NCBI RefSeq assembly: GCF_012241385.1
Contig: NZ_JAAVXB010000004.1
Coordinates: 62,001-126,000, forward strand
Source: Solimonas marina
Lineage (GTDB): Bacteria > Pseudomonadota > Gammaproteobacteria > Nevskiales > Nevskiaceae
Direction of reading: 5' to 3'
DNA length: 64,000 bases
The translations under genes were made by a program, and so were the position numbers. Shown here piece by piece: positions 46,077 through 54,211 of this stretch. Under the pieces are notes generated by a model. That model did not search any database, was not told the DNA's origin, and was given only the letters and a program-made list of their open reading frames with translations. The stretch's first letter is position 1. The number at the start of each line of letters is the position of its first letter.

Positions 46077-47219
46077 ATGCGAGACAACAACGAGACCGCA
46101 GTTGACACGGCAGCGCATTCTCCGGTGCTGCACGCCCTGCTGTTTGGTGCGGCGGTGCTGGTGATCGCCGTGGCCGCCGGGATTCGCTCACGGCACTACG
46201 AGCCCAAGGTCGACCAGGCCGTACTCGATGGGCGCATGGCGCACGACTTCGAGACGCAGTACGACCATCAATTCCCGGCGCGCAGCTTCGGCATTAGCCT
46301 GTGGGCCGCGATTGATTACGCGCTTTTTCATGAAGCCAAGAGCGGCGTGATCATCGGCAAGGGTGGCTGGCTGTATACCGATGAGGAATTCCTGGTTGGC
46401 AACGAATCCGCGCAGCGCGTCGAGCGCAATCTGGCGGCGATCGAGTCGGTGCACGAGCAGCTTGCCGCACAGGGCATCAAGCTGGTCGTGGCGATGGTGC
46501 CGGCCAAGGCGCGCGTCTATCCGGAGCATCTGGACGGGCGCCAGCCGCCGGCGCTGCATCAGGGGCTGTATGGTCGGGCGCAGTCCGCACTCGCGGCGGA
46601 CGGCATCGCGCATGCCGACCTGCTCAAGCCGCTGGCGGACGGCAAGTCCGACGGCCCGACCTTCCTGCGTACCGACACTCACTGGACCGTGCATGGCGCC
46701 CAGCTTGCCGCACAGCAGATCGCGACCGTGGTGCGAACTCAGTTGCCGGCGCCGTCAGCACCCACCACATTCACGACGACCACCGAGCCACCGAAAGTCC
46801 ATCAGGGTGACCTGCTGAACTTTTTGCCGTTGGCGCCGTACTTCTCGTGGCTGCTGCCGCCGCCGGAGACCATCGTCACCGCGCATACCGACGGTGCCGG
46901 TGGCGGTGACTTGCTGGGCGGTAGTGCCGCGCCGCGCATCGCGCTGGTCGGCACCAGCTATAGCGCCAACCCGAATTGGAACTTCGATGGCGCGCTTGAG
47001 CAGTCGCTCGGAGAAGACGTCGGCAATTACGCCAAGGACGGTCAGGGGCCGTTCGCCCCGATGAAGGCCTACTTGGCCGGTACCGACTTCAAGGACGCGC
47101 CGCCGCAGCTGGTGATCTGGGAGATCCCGGAACGCTACCTCGCGGTTTCGGCTCAGCCCAAGGCGGCCGACAAGGCCGGTGCGCCGCAGCCGCCGGCCAA
47201 TGGTCCCGCTGGGCTCTAG
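46077..47219 (+). CDS. algJ: Alginate O-acetyltransferase AlgJ (380 aa)
   Basis: Periplasmic SGNH-like acetyltransferase anchored by an N-terminal TM segment (LHALLFGAAVLVIAVAAGI). Catalytic residues as in AlgJ/AlgX: D200-T-H202 in FLRTDTHWTVHG and nucleophile S294 in IALVGTSYSANPNWNF. GVIIGKGGWLYTDEEF is the family entry block. A small Gly-rich loop (AGGGDLLGGSA, about 275-285) precedes the serine strand, like a longer one in AlgX. Lies 18 nt after algI. Confidence 0.94.
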   Translation: MRDNNETAVDTAAHSPVLHALLFGAAVLVIAVAAGIRSRHYEPKVDQAVLDGRMAHDFETQYDHQFPARSFGISLWAAIDYALFHEAKSGVIIGKGGWLYTDEEFLVGNESAQRVERNLAAIESVHEQLAAQGIKLVVAMVPAKARVYPEHLDGRQPPALHQGLYGRAQSALAADGIAHADLLKPLADGKSDGPTFLRTDTHWTVHGAQLAAQQIATVVRTQLPAPSAPTTFTTTTEPPKVHQGDLLNFLPLAPYFSWLLPPPETIVTAHTDGAGGGDLLGGSAAPRIALVGTSYSANPNWNFDGALEQSLGEDVGNYAKDGQGPFAPMKAYLAGTDFKDAPPQLVIWEIPERYLAVSAQPKAADKAGAPQPPANGPAGL

Positions 47220-47254
47220 GTTTCGCCGTTGACTTTCGCATTCATGGAGGAATG

Positions 47255-47881
47255 ATGAAAACGACCTTTTACTCGCGCCGCCTGCCAGCGATGCTGGCCA
47301 CCACTGCTGCCGCCGTCGCGCTGCAAGCGCATGCCGGACTCTATCCGCCGGCCGCGCCGCCGGACTCGGCTTTTGTGCGGGTCTTCAACGACACCACGCA
47401 AAGCAATGTGAAGTCGCAGGTGGGCGACAAGAGCGTGCCGGAGGCGCAGCCGATGGACGCCAGCGGCTACGTATTCCTGCCGCCGGGCAGCTACAAGGCC
47501 CAGATCGGTAGCCAGTCCGACAGTGTGGCGCTGGCATCCAAGCGCTGCTACACGGCGGCGCTGACGCCGAGCGACATCAAGCTGTTCGATCAGGAATGTT
47601 TCAACAGCCAGTTGAAGTCGCTGATCTCGGTCTACAACCTGATCGACGGTACGACCTTGACGGTCAAGGTTGGTGACAGCGGGCCGGCCGTCGTTGACGG
47701 CGTTGCCGCCGACAAGTCCGGCCATCGGGAAGTCAATCCGGTGAAGGCGTCGCTGGTCGTCTTCAACGGCGGTTCCAAGCTGGCCGCCGCCAAGCCCATG
47801 ATGCTGGAGCGCGGCAAGGTCTACAGCCTGTTCGTGACAGGGACGACGTCGTCGCCGGTGCTGACATGGGTCGTCAATTGA
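47255..47881 (+). CDS. algF: Alginate O-acetyltransferase AlgF (208 aa)
   Basis: Periplasmic accessory protein needed for alginate acetylation. Signal peptide ending ALQAHA; AGLYPPAAPPDSAFVRVFNDT at the mature N-terminus and SGYVFLPPGSYKAQIG, LISVYNLIDGTTLTVKVGD and NGGSKLAAAKPMMLERGKVYSLFV are shared with Pseudomonas AlgF (216 aa). Start at 47255 rather than the ATG at 47252 because GGAGG at 47246-47250 then has a 4-nt spacer. Stop lies 16 nt inside algX. Confidence 0.94.
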   Translation: MKTTFYSRRLPAMLATTAAAVALQAHAGLYPPAAPPDSAFVRVFNDTTQSNVKSQVGDKSVPEAQPMDASGYVFLPPGSYKAQIGSQSDSVALASKRCYTAALTPSDIKLFDQECFNSQLKSLISVYNLIDGTTLTVKVGDSGPAVVDGVAADKSGHREVNPVKASLVVFNGGSKLAAAKPMMLERGKVYSLFVTGTTSSPVLTWVVN

Positions 47882-49482
47882 TCAGCGGTCGGGCGATGCG
47901 CCGCGTGCTGGCGTCCATGGTCGGCGTTGCCGGCCTGGCGTTGGCGGCCGGTGCGTCGGCACCGGCCATCGCGGCGACGACCGACGCCCCGGCAGCCGCG
48001 CCGCAGTACAACATCGAGCTGTGCTGCCAGCTGTGTCCGAAGGCCGCCGACCCGACATCCTACGACGGCTCGTCGTACCTCAACGATTTTCGAGTGCTCG
48101 AGCAGGGCCGCAAAGGCTGGCTGTTCCGCTCGAAGATGGACCTGGCGACGCATATCGACATCAATGACGAAAGCATCGCGCAGTTGCATCGCCTGGTGAC
48201 GGCGCTGCGCGCGCGTGGCAGCGAGCTGGTGATCGTGCTGCAGCCGCCACGTGGCCTGATGGACCCGGACATGCTGACGACTGCCGAGCGAGCACGCTAT
48301 GACTTTGCGACGGCGAAGCAGAGCTATGCGAACGCACTGGCACGGATTCGCCTGTCGGGTGCTCAGGTCGCGCCGCTCGATACGCTGGTGAACGAGCATA
48401 AGGGTTACGAGTATTTCTTCCGTCGCGACCATCACTGGACCCCGGAAGGCGCGCGGCATACCGCAGCGGTAGTGGCGCAGACGATCAAGTCCTTGCCTGC
48501 CTACCGGCAGATCCCGCAGCAGCAGTACGTCACCAAGGAAGCGAGCCTGATTGGCAAGCCGGGCACGCTGCAAAAGGTCGCGGCGCAAATCTGCGGCGGC
48601 TCTTATTCGATGCAATACGTGACCGGCTATGTCACCGAGCTGGCTGGCGGCGATGATGCCGGCGCATTGCTCGGCAATGACACGTCATCGAACGGCGATG
48701 CCAGCGGCGGCGGGCTGCTCGATGTGGCGAACAAGGGCAATGACGGCGGTGGCCTGCTCGGCGCCGATGGCGCCGACGGTGGTGTCCCGCAGGTCGCGTT
48801 GATCGGCACCAGCAACAGCGACACGAAGGGTGGTTACAACTTCGCCGGCTTTCTTGAGCAGGACCTCAGCGTCGACATTTTCGACACCGCGCTGTCCGGT
48901 GGTTCTTTTGACGGTTCGCTGCTGCACTACCTGCCGAGCAAGATTTACCAGGATCATCCTCCCAAGGTCATTGTCTGGGAGATTCCGTGGCAGAACTGGC
49001 CTGGCGCCCAGGAGGGCGACAAGGATCCCTACAAGACGTATCGGCAGGCGGTGCCGTTGGTCTACGACGGTTGTGACGGGCGGCAGGCGGTGATGTCGCG
49101 CACGATCGATGTGCATCAGGGGAGCAACGAGCTGTTGTTCAACGGCGGCCATGTCGAGCCCCTGGTCGGTGGGCACTACTGGCTCGACGTGCAATTCAGC
49201 GACCCGACCGTCAAGGACATGCACGCGATGATTTGGTATTACAGCGGCCAGAAAGACTCCCTGAAGCTGCATTTCAATCAGTACGTCGATAACGGCGGTC
49301 GTTTCGTGACCGAGCTGCGCGACGATCGGCCCGAGTACGCGAAGGCGACGATGATGGGCGCGACGCTGGAGATCGATCAGCCGGTGAGTGCGTCTCTGAA
49401 GGTCACGGCACGTGTGTGTGCCGCCGAAGGCGCGGGTCAGCAGACCGCATCGCTGCAGGAGGTGCGTCATGGCCATCACTGA
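47866..49482 (+). CDS. algX: Alginate acetyltransferase AlgX (538 aa)
   Basis: Periplasmic terminal O-acetyltransferase that binds alginate. Catalytic D188-H-H190 in FRRDHHWTPEGARH and S316 in ALIGTSNSD; the C-terminal carbohydrate-binding domain includes LLFNGGHVEPLVGGHYWLDVQFSD. A Gly/Asp-rich insert with repeated LLG units spans about 259-305, just before the serine strand, longer than I expect from Pseudomonas (474 aa total). Either ATG 47866 (used) or ATG 47896 (MRRVLASMVG, a more compact signal peptide) could be the start; neither has a good Shine-Dalgarno. Confidence 0.94.
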   Translation: MGRQLISGRAMRRVLASMVGVAGLALAAGASAPAIAATTDAPAAAPQYNIELCCQLCPKAADPTSYDGSSYLNDFRVLEQGRKGWLFRSKMDLATHIDINDESIAQLHRLVTALRARGSELVIVLQPPRGLMDPDMLTTAERARYDFATAKQSYANALARIRLSGAQVAPLDTLVNEHKGYEYFFRRDHHWTPEGARHTAAVVAQTIKSLPAYRQIPQQQYVTKEASLIGKPGTLQKVAAQICGGSYSMQYVTGYVTELAGGDDAGALLGNDTSSNGDASGGGLLDVANKGNDGGGLLGADGADGGVPQVALIGTSNSDTKGGYNFAGFLEQDLSVDIFDTALSGGSFDGSLLHYLPSKIYQDHPPKVIVWEIPWQNWPGAQEGDKDPYKTYRQAVPLVYDGCDGRQAVMSRTIDVHQGSNELLFNGGHVEPLVGGHYWLDVQFSDPTVKDMHAMIWYYSGQKDSLKLHFNQYVDNGGRFVTELRDDRPEYAKATMMGATLEIDQPVSASLKVTARVCAAEGAGQQTASLQEVRHGHH

Positions 49483-50566
49483 GCGCGCGCGCCGTACTGC
49501 GTTGGCGGTGGGGCTGGGTCTGGTCGTGGTCACCGCGCCGGCGCTGGCTGACCAATTGGTGCCGCCGACGGGTTACTACGCCGCTGTCGGTCATAACGGC
49601 AAGACCTCGAATTGCCCCTCGCCGCCCAAGCCATTCACCGGTGAACTCGATTTTCCGAGCAAGTACACCGGATCCGGCAAGGCGCGCGACCAGCTCAACG
49701 AGCAGGCCGACGCGCGTTACAAGGCGATGACCCAGCCGATTCGGCAGATGGAGAAGGGCGCGACCAAGCTCGTCGATCAATACATGGAGAGTGGCTCGCC
49801 CGAAGCGCTGGCTTGCGTCCTGCAATGGTATGGAAGCTGGGCGGATGCCGGCGCGCTGCTTGGGCCGTATGGCGATCACACCGGAAAATCGATGCGCAAG
49901 TGGGCATTGGCGAGTCTGTCGAGCGCGTGGCTGCGTTTGCAGTTTTCGCGCTCCCAGCCGCTGGCTGCGCATCAGGCCGAGGCGCAGAAGGTTGAAGCCT
50001 GGCTCGGCAAGATCGCCGATCACGTTGTCACCGAATGGAATGAGGGCGATCCGCTCAAGAAGATCAACAACCACTACTACTGGGCGGCGTGGGCGGTCAT
50101 GGCGACCAGCGTGGTGACCGATCGCCGCGATCTGTTCGACTGGTCGACGAAGATGTACGCGATCTTTTCCAGGCAGGTCGATGCCGATGGTTATCTGCCA
50201 AACGAACTGGCGCGCAAGACGCGCGCGGCCGGTTACCAGGTCTATGCGGTAACGCCGGTCGCGATGCTGGCGGCGTTCGGCAAGGCGAATCGTCTCGATC
50301 TGGCCGCAGAAGGGGATGACGCATTGCAGCGTGCCGTTGGGCGCGCGATCAATGCCTACAGCGATCCGCGGCCTTTCGAGGTGAAGACCGGCGTGCGGCA
50401 GACGCTGGAAGGTGTTGATGAACAGCGCTCGAAGCTCGCCTGGCTGGAAGCTTATTGCTGGACCGTCCAATGCAACGACGAGGAGGCGACCAAGCTCAAG
50501 TCGTTGCGGCCGATGTCGAATACGCGACTCGGCGGCGACCAGACGGCGGTGTTCGGGAGCGGCTGA
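49469..50566 (+). CDS. algL: Poly(beta-D-mannuronate) lyase AlgL (365 aa)
   Basis: PL5 alginate lyase that clears stray polymer from the periplasm during export. Signal peptide ALAVGLGLVVVTAPALA; catalytic N201-H202 in INNHYYWAAW, R249 in NELARKTRAAGY and Y256 fall at the same residue numbers as in Pseudomonas AlgL. AGGAGG at 49457-49462 fixes the ATG at 49469, 14 nt before the algX stop. Last gene of the operon; no U-tract terminator is seen, only the GC dyad at 50595-50624. Confidence 0.96.
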   Translation: MAITERARRTALAVGLGLVVVTAPALADQLVPPTGYYAAVGHNGKTSNCPSPPKPFTGELDFPSKYTGSGKARDQLNEQADARYKAMTQPIRQMEKGATKLVDQYMESGSPEALACVLQWYGSWADAGALLGPYGDHTGKSMRKWALASLSSAWLRLQFSRSQPLAAHQAEAQKVEAWLGKIADHVVTEWNEGDPLKKINNHYYWAAWAVMATSVVTDRRDLFDWSTKMYAIFSRQVDADGYLPNELARKTRAAGYQVYAVTPVAMLAAFGKANRLDLAAEGDDALQRAVGRAINAYSDPRPFEVKTGVRQTLEGVDEQRSKLAWLEAYCWTVQCNDEEATKLKSLRPMSNTRLGGDQTAVFGSG

Positions 50567-50594
50567 TCCGCAGGCTGCGGTAGGGCCGTGACGG

Positions 50595-50624
50595 CGTGGC
50601 GGCGTTATAGTGCGGGCCGCCACG
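50595..50624. promoter_or_regulatory. 9-bp inverted repeat bracketing a -10-like TATAGT before folA
   Basis: CGTGGCGGC (50595-50603) and GCCGCCACG (50616-50624) are perfect inverse complements around a 12-nt centre containing TATAGT (50606-50611). It may be a folA promoter embedded in an operator, or a hairpin after algL; there is no T run. Transcription from TATAGT would give a leader of about 38 nt. Confidence 0.4.
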
Positions 50625-50655
50625 CCGTTGTGGCCACACGATGCGGAAACACACG

Positions 50656-51159
50656 ATGCCGTCGTCTCTGAGTCTCGTCGTCGCGCTGGACGAGAACCGC
50701 CTGATCGGTCGCGACAATGGTTTGCCGTGGCGCTTGCCGGATGACATGAAGCATTTCCGTCGTGTTACCACCGGCCATACGATCCTGATGGGACGCAAGA
50801 CCTGGGACTCGCTGGGGCGACCGCTGCCGGAGCGCGACAACTGGGTGCTGACGCGTGATCGCGACTTCCGTGCGGATGGTGCGCGAGTCTTTCACAGCCT
50901 TGACGACGTCCACGCCGCGCATGCCGACGGTGAGCTGATGGTCATCGGTGGCGGCGAGCTGTACCGGCAGACGCTGCCGTTGGCGCAGCGTCTGTATCTG
51001 ACTGAAGTGCAGGCCAAGCTTGCCGATGGCGATGCCTGGTTCCCGGCGTTCGACCGCAGCGCGTTTCGCGAGATTGCGAACGAAGCACATGACGCCGACG
51101 AGCGTCACGCGTATCCATTCCGCTTCATCACGCTCGAACGACTGGCGCCGCAGTCATAG
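50656..51159 (+). CDS. folA: Dihydrofolate reductase (167 aa)
   Basis: Reduces dihydrofolate with NADPH, regenerating folate used by ThyA and GcvT. SLVVALDENRLIGRDNGLPWRLPDDMKHFRRVTTGHTILMGRKTWDSLGRPLP is the DHFR signature with the active-site D in the LPDDMKHF helix; VIGGGELYRQTLP is the NADPH glycine loop. Start at 50656 gives the usual short N-terminus; ATG at 50641 adds five residues and cannot be excluded. Confidence 0.95.
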   Translation: MPSSLSLVVALDENRLIGRDNGLPWRLPDDMKHFRRVTTGHTILMGRKTWDSLGRPLPERDNWVLTRDRDFRADGARVFHSLDDVHAAHADGELMVIGGGELYRQTLPLAQRLYLTEVQAKLADGDAWFPAFDRSAFREIANEAHDADERHAYPFRFITLERLAPQS

Positions 51160-51163
51160 CCGG

Positions 51164-51180
51164 GCGCCGCTCCGCGGCGC
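51164..51180. terminator. GC hairpin after folA
   Basis: GCGCCGC-TCC-GCGGCGC, a 7-bp perfect stem 5 nt past the folA stop, without a T tract. It is followed directly by TATGCT (51181-51186), a -10-like hexamer for the acyl-CoA-binding protein gene 42 nt downstream. Confidence 0.4.
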
Positions 51181-51227
51181 TATGCTGGCCGTCTGATTCG
51201 ACAACATAGAACACGCGAGGACCACCG

Positions 51228-51494
51228 ATGGCTGATCTCAAGGCGGATTTCGAAAAAGCGCAGAAGGACGTCAACACCCTGACCAAGCGTCCGGACAACA
51301 GCGACCTGCTGGCGCTTTATGCGAGCTACAAACAGGCGACCGACGGCGACGTCAGCGGCTCGCGTCCGGGCATGCTCGACGTCAAAGGGCGCGCCAAATA
51401 CGATGCTTGGGCCAAGCTCAAGGGCAGCAAGAGCGACGCGGCGATGAAAGCCTATGTCGACAAGGTCTCGGGACTGCTGAAGACGCACAAGTAA
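51228..51494 (+). CDS. Acyl-CoA-binding protein (88 aa)
   Basis: Cytosolic carrier of long-chain acyl-CoA. The whole protein is the four-helix ACBP domain: LKADFEKAQKDVNTLTKRPDNSDLLALYASYKQATDGDVSGSRPGMLDVKGRAKYDAWAKLKGSKSDAAMKAYVDKV, including the YxxYKQAT and KxKYDAW motifs. Length equals eukaryotic ACBP. Such proteins are sporadic in bacteria but known in gammaproteobacteria. GAGGA lies 7 nt before the ATG; a strong terminator follows. Confidence 0.95.
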   Translation: MADLKADFEKAQKDVNTLTKRPDNSDLLALYASYKQATDGDVSGSRPGMLDVKGRAKYDAWAKLKGSKSDAAMKAYVDKVSGLLKTHK

Positions 51495-51510
51495 GCACGA
51501 TCGACACGTG

Positions 51511-51541
51511 AAAAAAGGGGCCGCATTGCGGCCCCTTTTTT
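51511..51541. terminator. Bidirectional terminator between ACBP and YXWGXW genes
   Basis: GGGGCCGC (51517-51524), loop ATT, GCGGCCCC (51528-51535), six T after it and six A before it, so it works in both directions for the convergent genes on each side. Confidence 0.93.
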
Positions 51542-51554
51542 CTGCGCGATTGCG

Positions 51555-51872
51555 TCAATTGCGCACCCAATGGCCGGGCACGTAATGCCAGTTCGGACCG
51601 CGCTGCACCCAGTGGTCGGGCACCCAGTGGCTGCCGTGGCGCGCGGCGACCCAGTGGCCGCCGACCCAGACGTGGGCGTGGCCGTTCCAGCGCCAGTAGC
51701 CGGGCGCGTACACGTAACCGGGGCGCGGCGCCGGTGCGACGACGACACGCGGCGGCGGCGGCGCGACGTTGATGTCGACATCGACGCGGGCCTGCGCCGC
51801 CAGCGGCGCCAGCGTTGCCCCCGCCAGTGCCAGTGCGATCAGCGTGGTGCGAGTTTTATTGACGATGTTCAT
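51555..51872 (-). CDS. YXWGXW-repeat exported protein (105 aa)
   Basis: Signal peptide (TLIALALAGATLAPLAAQA) followed by a Pro/Val linker and about five tandem aromatic repeats of the YXWGXW type: APGYWRWNGHAHVW, VGGHWVAARHGSHW, VPDHWVQRGPNWHYV, PGHWVRN. Family members are small envelope proteins of unknown function. AAAGGAGG immediately upstream supports the ATG at 51872. A GTAAC-N5-GTAAC motif about 95 bp upstream suggests response-regulator control. Confidence 0.82.
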   Translation of the reverse strand: MNIVNKTRTTLIALALAGATLAPLAAQARVDVDINVAPPPPRVVVAPAPRPGYVYAPGYWRWNGHAHVWVGGHWVAARHGSHWVPDHWVQRGPNWHYVPGHWVRN

Positions 51873-51965
51873 GGCAGCCTCCTTTGAGACTTGCGAGTAC
51901 CGCACGATGCGGTCTTTACGGCCGATATGCTCGGCGCGCCTCGCCGAACGCCACCTGAAAACCGG

Positions 51966-51984
51966 GTAACGGTTTGTAACCGTT
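51966..51984. promoter_or_regulatory. GTAAC-N5-GTAAC tandem / AACGGTT-TGT-AACCGTT dyad
   Basis: The same bases read as a direct repeat GTAAC-GGTTT-GTAAC (51966-51980), with the spacing of an OmpR-family site such as the CpxR box (GTAAA-N5-GTAAA), and as a perfect 7-bp dyad (51968-51984). It lies in the 249-bp divergent region between the YXWGXW gene (ATG 51872) and the plus-strand gene at 52122. The rest of this region shows no other clear element. Confidence 0.45.
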
Positions 51985-52121
51985 GCGGCCGTGGGCCGGG
52001 GCCAGCACCGCCGCGCGATCACGACGTTAAAATGCCTGCCCCATCGCGCCACCGGTGCAGCCGCGCGATGCTTGAAGGGGAGGGAGCCGGCTGCTGCGTT
52101 GCTTGGGGGTGATTACGCGAC

Positions 52122-53261
52122 ATGCGCGTCCTGTTTCCGTATCTGGCGCAGATTCATCAGATTCCGCATTCGCTGCCGGTTGCCGTGCAGCTGGCGTTGC
52201 GCCATCCGCAGATCGAAGTGCATGTGGCCGGCGTGTCGCCGCGCCATCTCGAGACGGTGCGACAGATGCTGGGTCGTCATGCGCCACAGGCACGCATCGC
52301 ATTGAAGCGACTCGACATCGGCTGGGAGGATCGCGGTCTGATGGCCCTGGGGCGCAGCATCGCCGGCAAGCGACGCACGATGCGTTTGAACCGTGATTAC
52401 TTCGCGGGCTTCGATGCCATCGTCACGCCGGAATCGACCTCGCTGTACCTGCGCAAGCTCGGTATCGGCGCGACCATGATCCGCACCGGGCATGGCGCCG
52501 GTGATCGTGCCATCGCCGTGTCCGAGCGTGTCGGCGAATTCGATCTGGTCCTGATCGGCGGCGACAAGATGGAACGTCGCATGCTCGATGTCGGCATCAT
52601 CCGGCGCGGCGCCTACGTGAAAGGCGTGTATGCCAAGTTCGACTGGATGCTGCCGTCCGCTGCAGGCCGGGCGCCGCTGTTCGACAACGGCCGACCGACC
52701 GTGTTGTACAACCCGCACTTCCGTCCGCAGCTGTCGTCTTGGCCGAAATGGGGGCGCGCGGTGCTCGAGCACTTCGCCGCCGACACGCGCTACAACCTGA
52801 TCTTTGCGCCGCACATCCGCCTTTTCGATTCGCCGATGCGCAAGCTGCACGAGCACCAGCTGCGGCGTTACGCGGCGTTACCGAATATCCACGTCGACCT
52901 CGGCAGTGAGCGCAGCATCGACATGAGCTATACCGGCGCCGCTGATCTTTACCTCGGCGATGTCAGCAGTCAGGTGACCGAGTTTCTCTATCACACGCGG
53001 CCTTGCGCGTTTCTCAATGCGCATGGCGTGCAGTGGACCGACGATCCGAACTATCGCTTCTGGCACATGGGGCCGGTCGTCGAGGCCTGCGATGAACTGG
53101 GCGCGACCGTCGATCGAGCGTTCGCCACGCATGCCGACTATGTCGATCGGCAGCGGCACTACTTCACTTCAAGCTTCGGCCTGACGCCCGGGCAGACCAG
53201 CTCGCCGCATGCGGCCGACGGCATCGCGCAGTTTCTCGACGGGCAGGCGATCGTCGTCTGA
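52122..53261 (+). CDS. CDP-glycerol glycerophosphotransferase-like GT-B protein (379 aa)
   Basis: Resembles the CDP-glycerol:poly(glycerophosphate) transferase / GT-B superfamily. N-terminal half MRVLFPYLAQIHQIPHSLPVAVQLALRHPQIEVHVAG, C-terminal half with PTVLYNPHFRPQ, LIFAPHIRLFDSP and TGAADLYLGDVSSQVTEFLYHTRPCAFLN, the latter like the nucleotide-binding end of that family. No signal peptide. The acceptor is unknown; no teichoic-acid-like or capsule gene is adjacent, and its link to the alginate cluster 1.5 kb upstream is unclear. Confidence 0.65.
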   Translation: MRVLFPYLAQIHQIPHSLPVAVQLALRHPQIEVHVAGVSPRHLETVRQMLGRHAPQARIALKRLDIGWEDRGLMALGRSIAGKRRTMRLNRDYFAGFDAIVTPESTSLYLRKLGIGATMIRTGHGAGDRAIAVSERVGEFDLVLIGGDKMERRMLDVGIIRRGAYVKGVYAKFDWMLPSAAGRAPLFDNGRPTVLYNPHFRPQLSSWPKWGRAVLEHFAADTRYNLIFAPHIRLFDSPMRKLHEHQLRRYAALPNIHVDLGSERSIDMSYTGAADLYLGDVSSQVTEFLYHTRPCAFLNAHGVQWTDDPNYRFWHMGPVVEACDELGATVDRAFATHADYVDRQRHYFTSSFGLTPGQTSSPHAADGIAQFLDGQAIVV

Positions 53262-53290
53262 GCGGCGATGTAAGCCAGGCCGCGCCGACT

Positions 53291-54211
53291 CTATGGCGCA
53301 GTCGCTGCTTGCGGTGCTGGGCGAACCGGCAGCGGGACGCTGCAGACGTCGATGTGACCGGCCGGCACGAGATACCAGGCGTCGCGGCGGTTGCGCCGTG
53401 ATTCGACGAGCGCGGTGAAGCTGGCGGTGTCGGTGCGCAGCAGTTGCAGACGCGGTCGCTCGGCGGCGGGCAGGTCGGCGGCGATGCGCACACGCACGAT
53501 GGGCGGCATGGCTTGCTGGGCATCGTAGAAGCCCATCGCGCCGTCGCCGCGCGGCAGCGCCGCAAGCAGCGGCATGCCCTCGACGACACGACCGACCAGC
53601 GCGATGTTGCGGTCGAGCTGGCGCGGTGCCTGGCCGATCACCACATAGAGTTCGTTACCGGGGCCGGAGGTGGGCGCGTTGTCGCGGCCGGCGCCGACCA
53701 TGCCATAGCAGTGCGTCAACCACGCGTGTCCATCGGCGCTGTCGCGCGCCGCCGGAAGGCCATCGACAAAGCCGGTCTGCGGTGCATAGCCGTCGACGTC
53801 GGGCAGGGCCGTGAACGGCAGCCCTTTTGCGCTGCGAGCGAATTCCGGTGCGACGCTGGTCGCAACCTTGCCGAGACTGCGCGCGCCGGGTTCGCCGGCT
53901 TTGGGGTCGCCCCACTGCGTGACGAAGTTGTCCTGCACGCGCGTGATCGCCAGACCGTCGAAATAATGCGCACGGACCAGCGCCTTGACGTTGGCAACAT
54001 GCTGCGGCGCGAATTGCGGTGCCAGCTCGATGACGACACGGCCACCCGGCAAGTCCATCAGCAAGGTGTTGTTCGGATCAAGCGCGCGCCAGTCCGACGC
54101 CTGCGTGGCGTCGAGCACCTGCTGCATCGTCAGCGCCGGCGCTGGGGCCGCGTCGTCGGCGATCGCCGGCAGCGCGGTGAGCAGCGCCAGCGCTGCGAGC
54201 GCCTTACGCAT
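53291..54211 (-). CDS. Periplasmic cyclophilin-type peptidyl-prolyl isomerase (306 aa)
   Basis: Exported (signal [18 protein letters not shown]) cyclophilin. [48 protein letters not shown] contains the family entry; GMVGAGRDN and [27 protein letters not shown] complete it. An insertion of about 40 residues ([25 protein letters not shown]...) and a C-terminal extension make it longer than the usual 160-190 residue domain. Its start overlaps the upstream ATPase gene by 8 nt, so they are co-transcribed. Confidence 0.85.
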   Translation of the reverse strand: MRKALAALALLTALPAIADDAAPAPALTMQQVLDATQASDWRALDPNNTLLMDLPGGRVVIELAPQFAPQHVANVKALVRAHYFDGLAITRVQDNFVTQWGDPKAGEPGARSLGKVATSVAPEFARSAKGLPFTALPDVDGYAPQTGFVDGLPAARDSADGHAWLTHCYGMVGAGRDNAPTSGPGNELYVVIGQAPRQLDRNIALVGRVVEGMPLLAALPRGDGAMGFYDAQQAMPPIVRVRIAADLPAAERPRLQLLRTDTASFTALVESRRNRRDAWYLVPAGHIDVCSVPLPVRPAPQAATAP

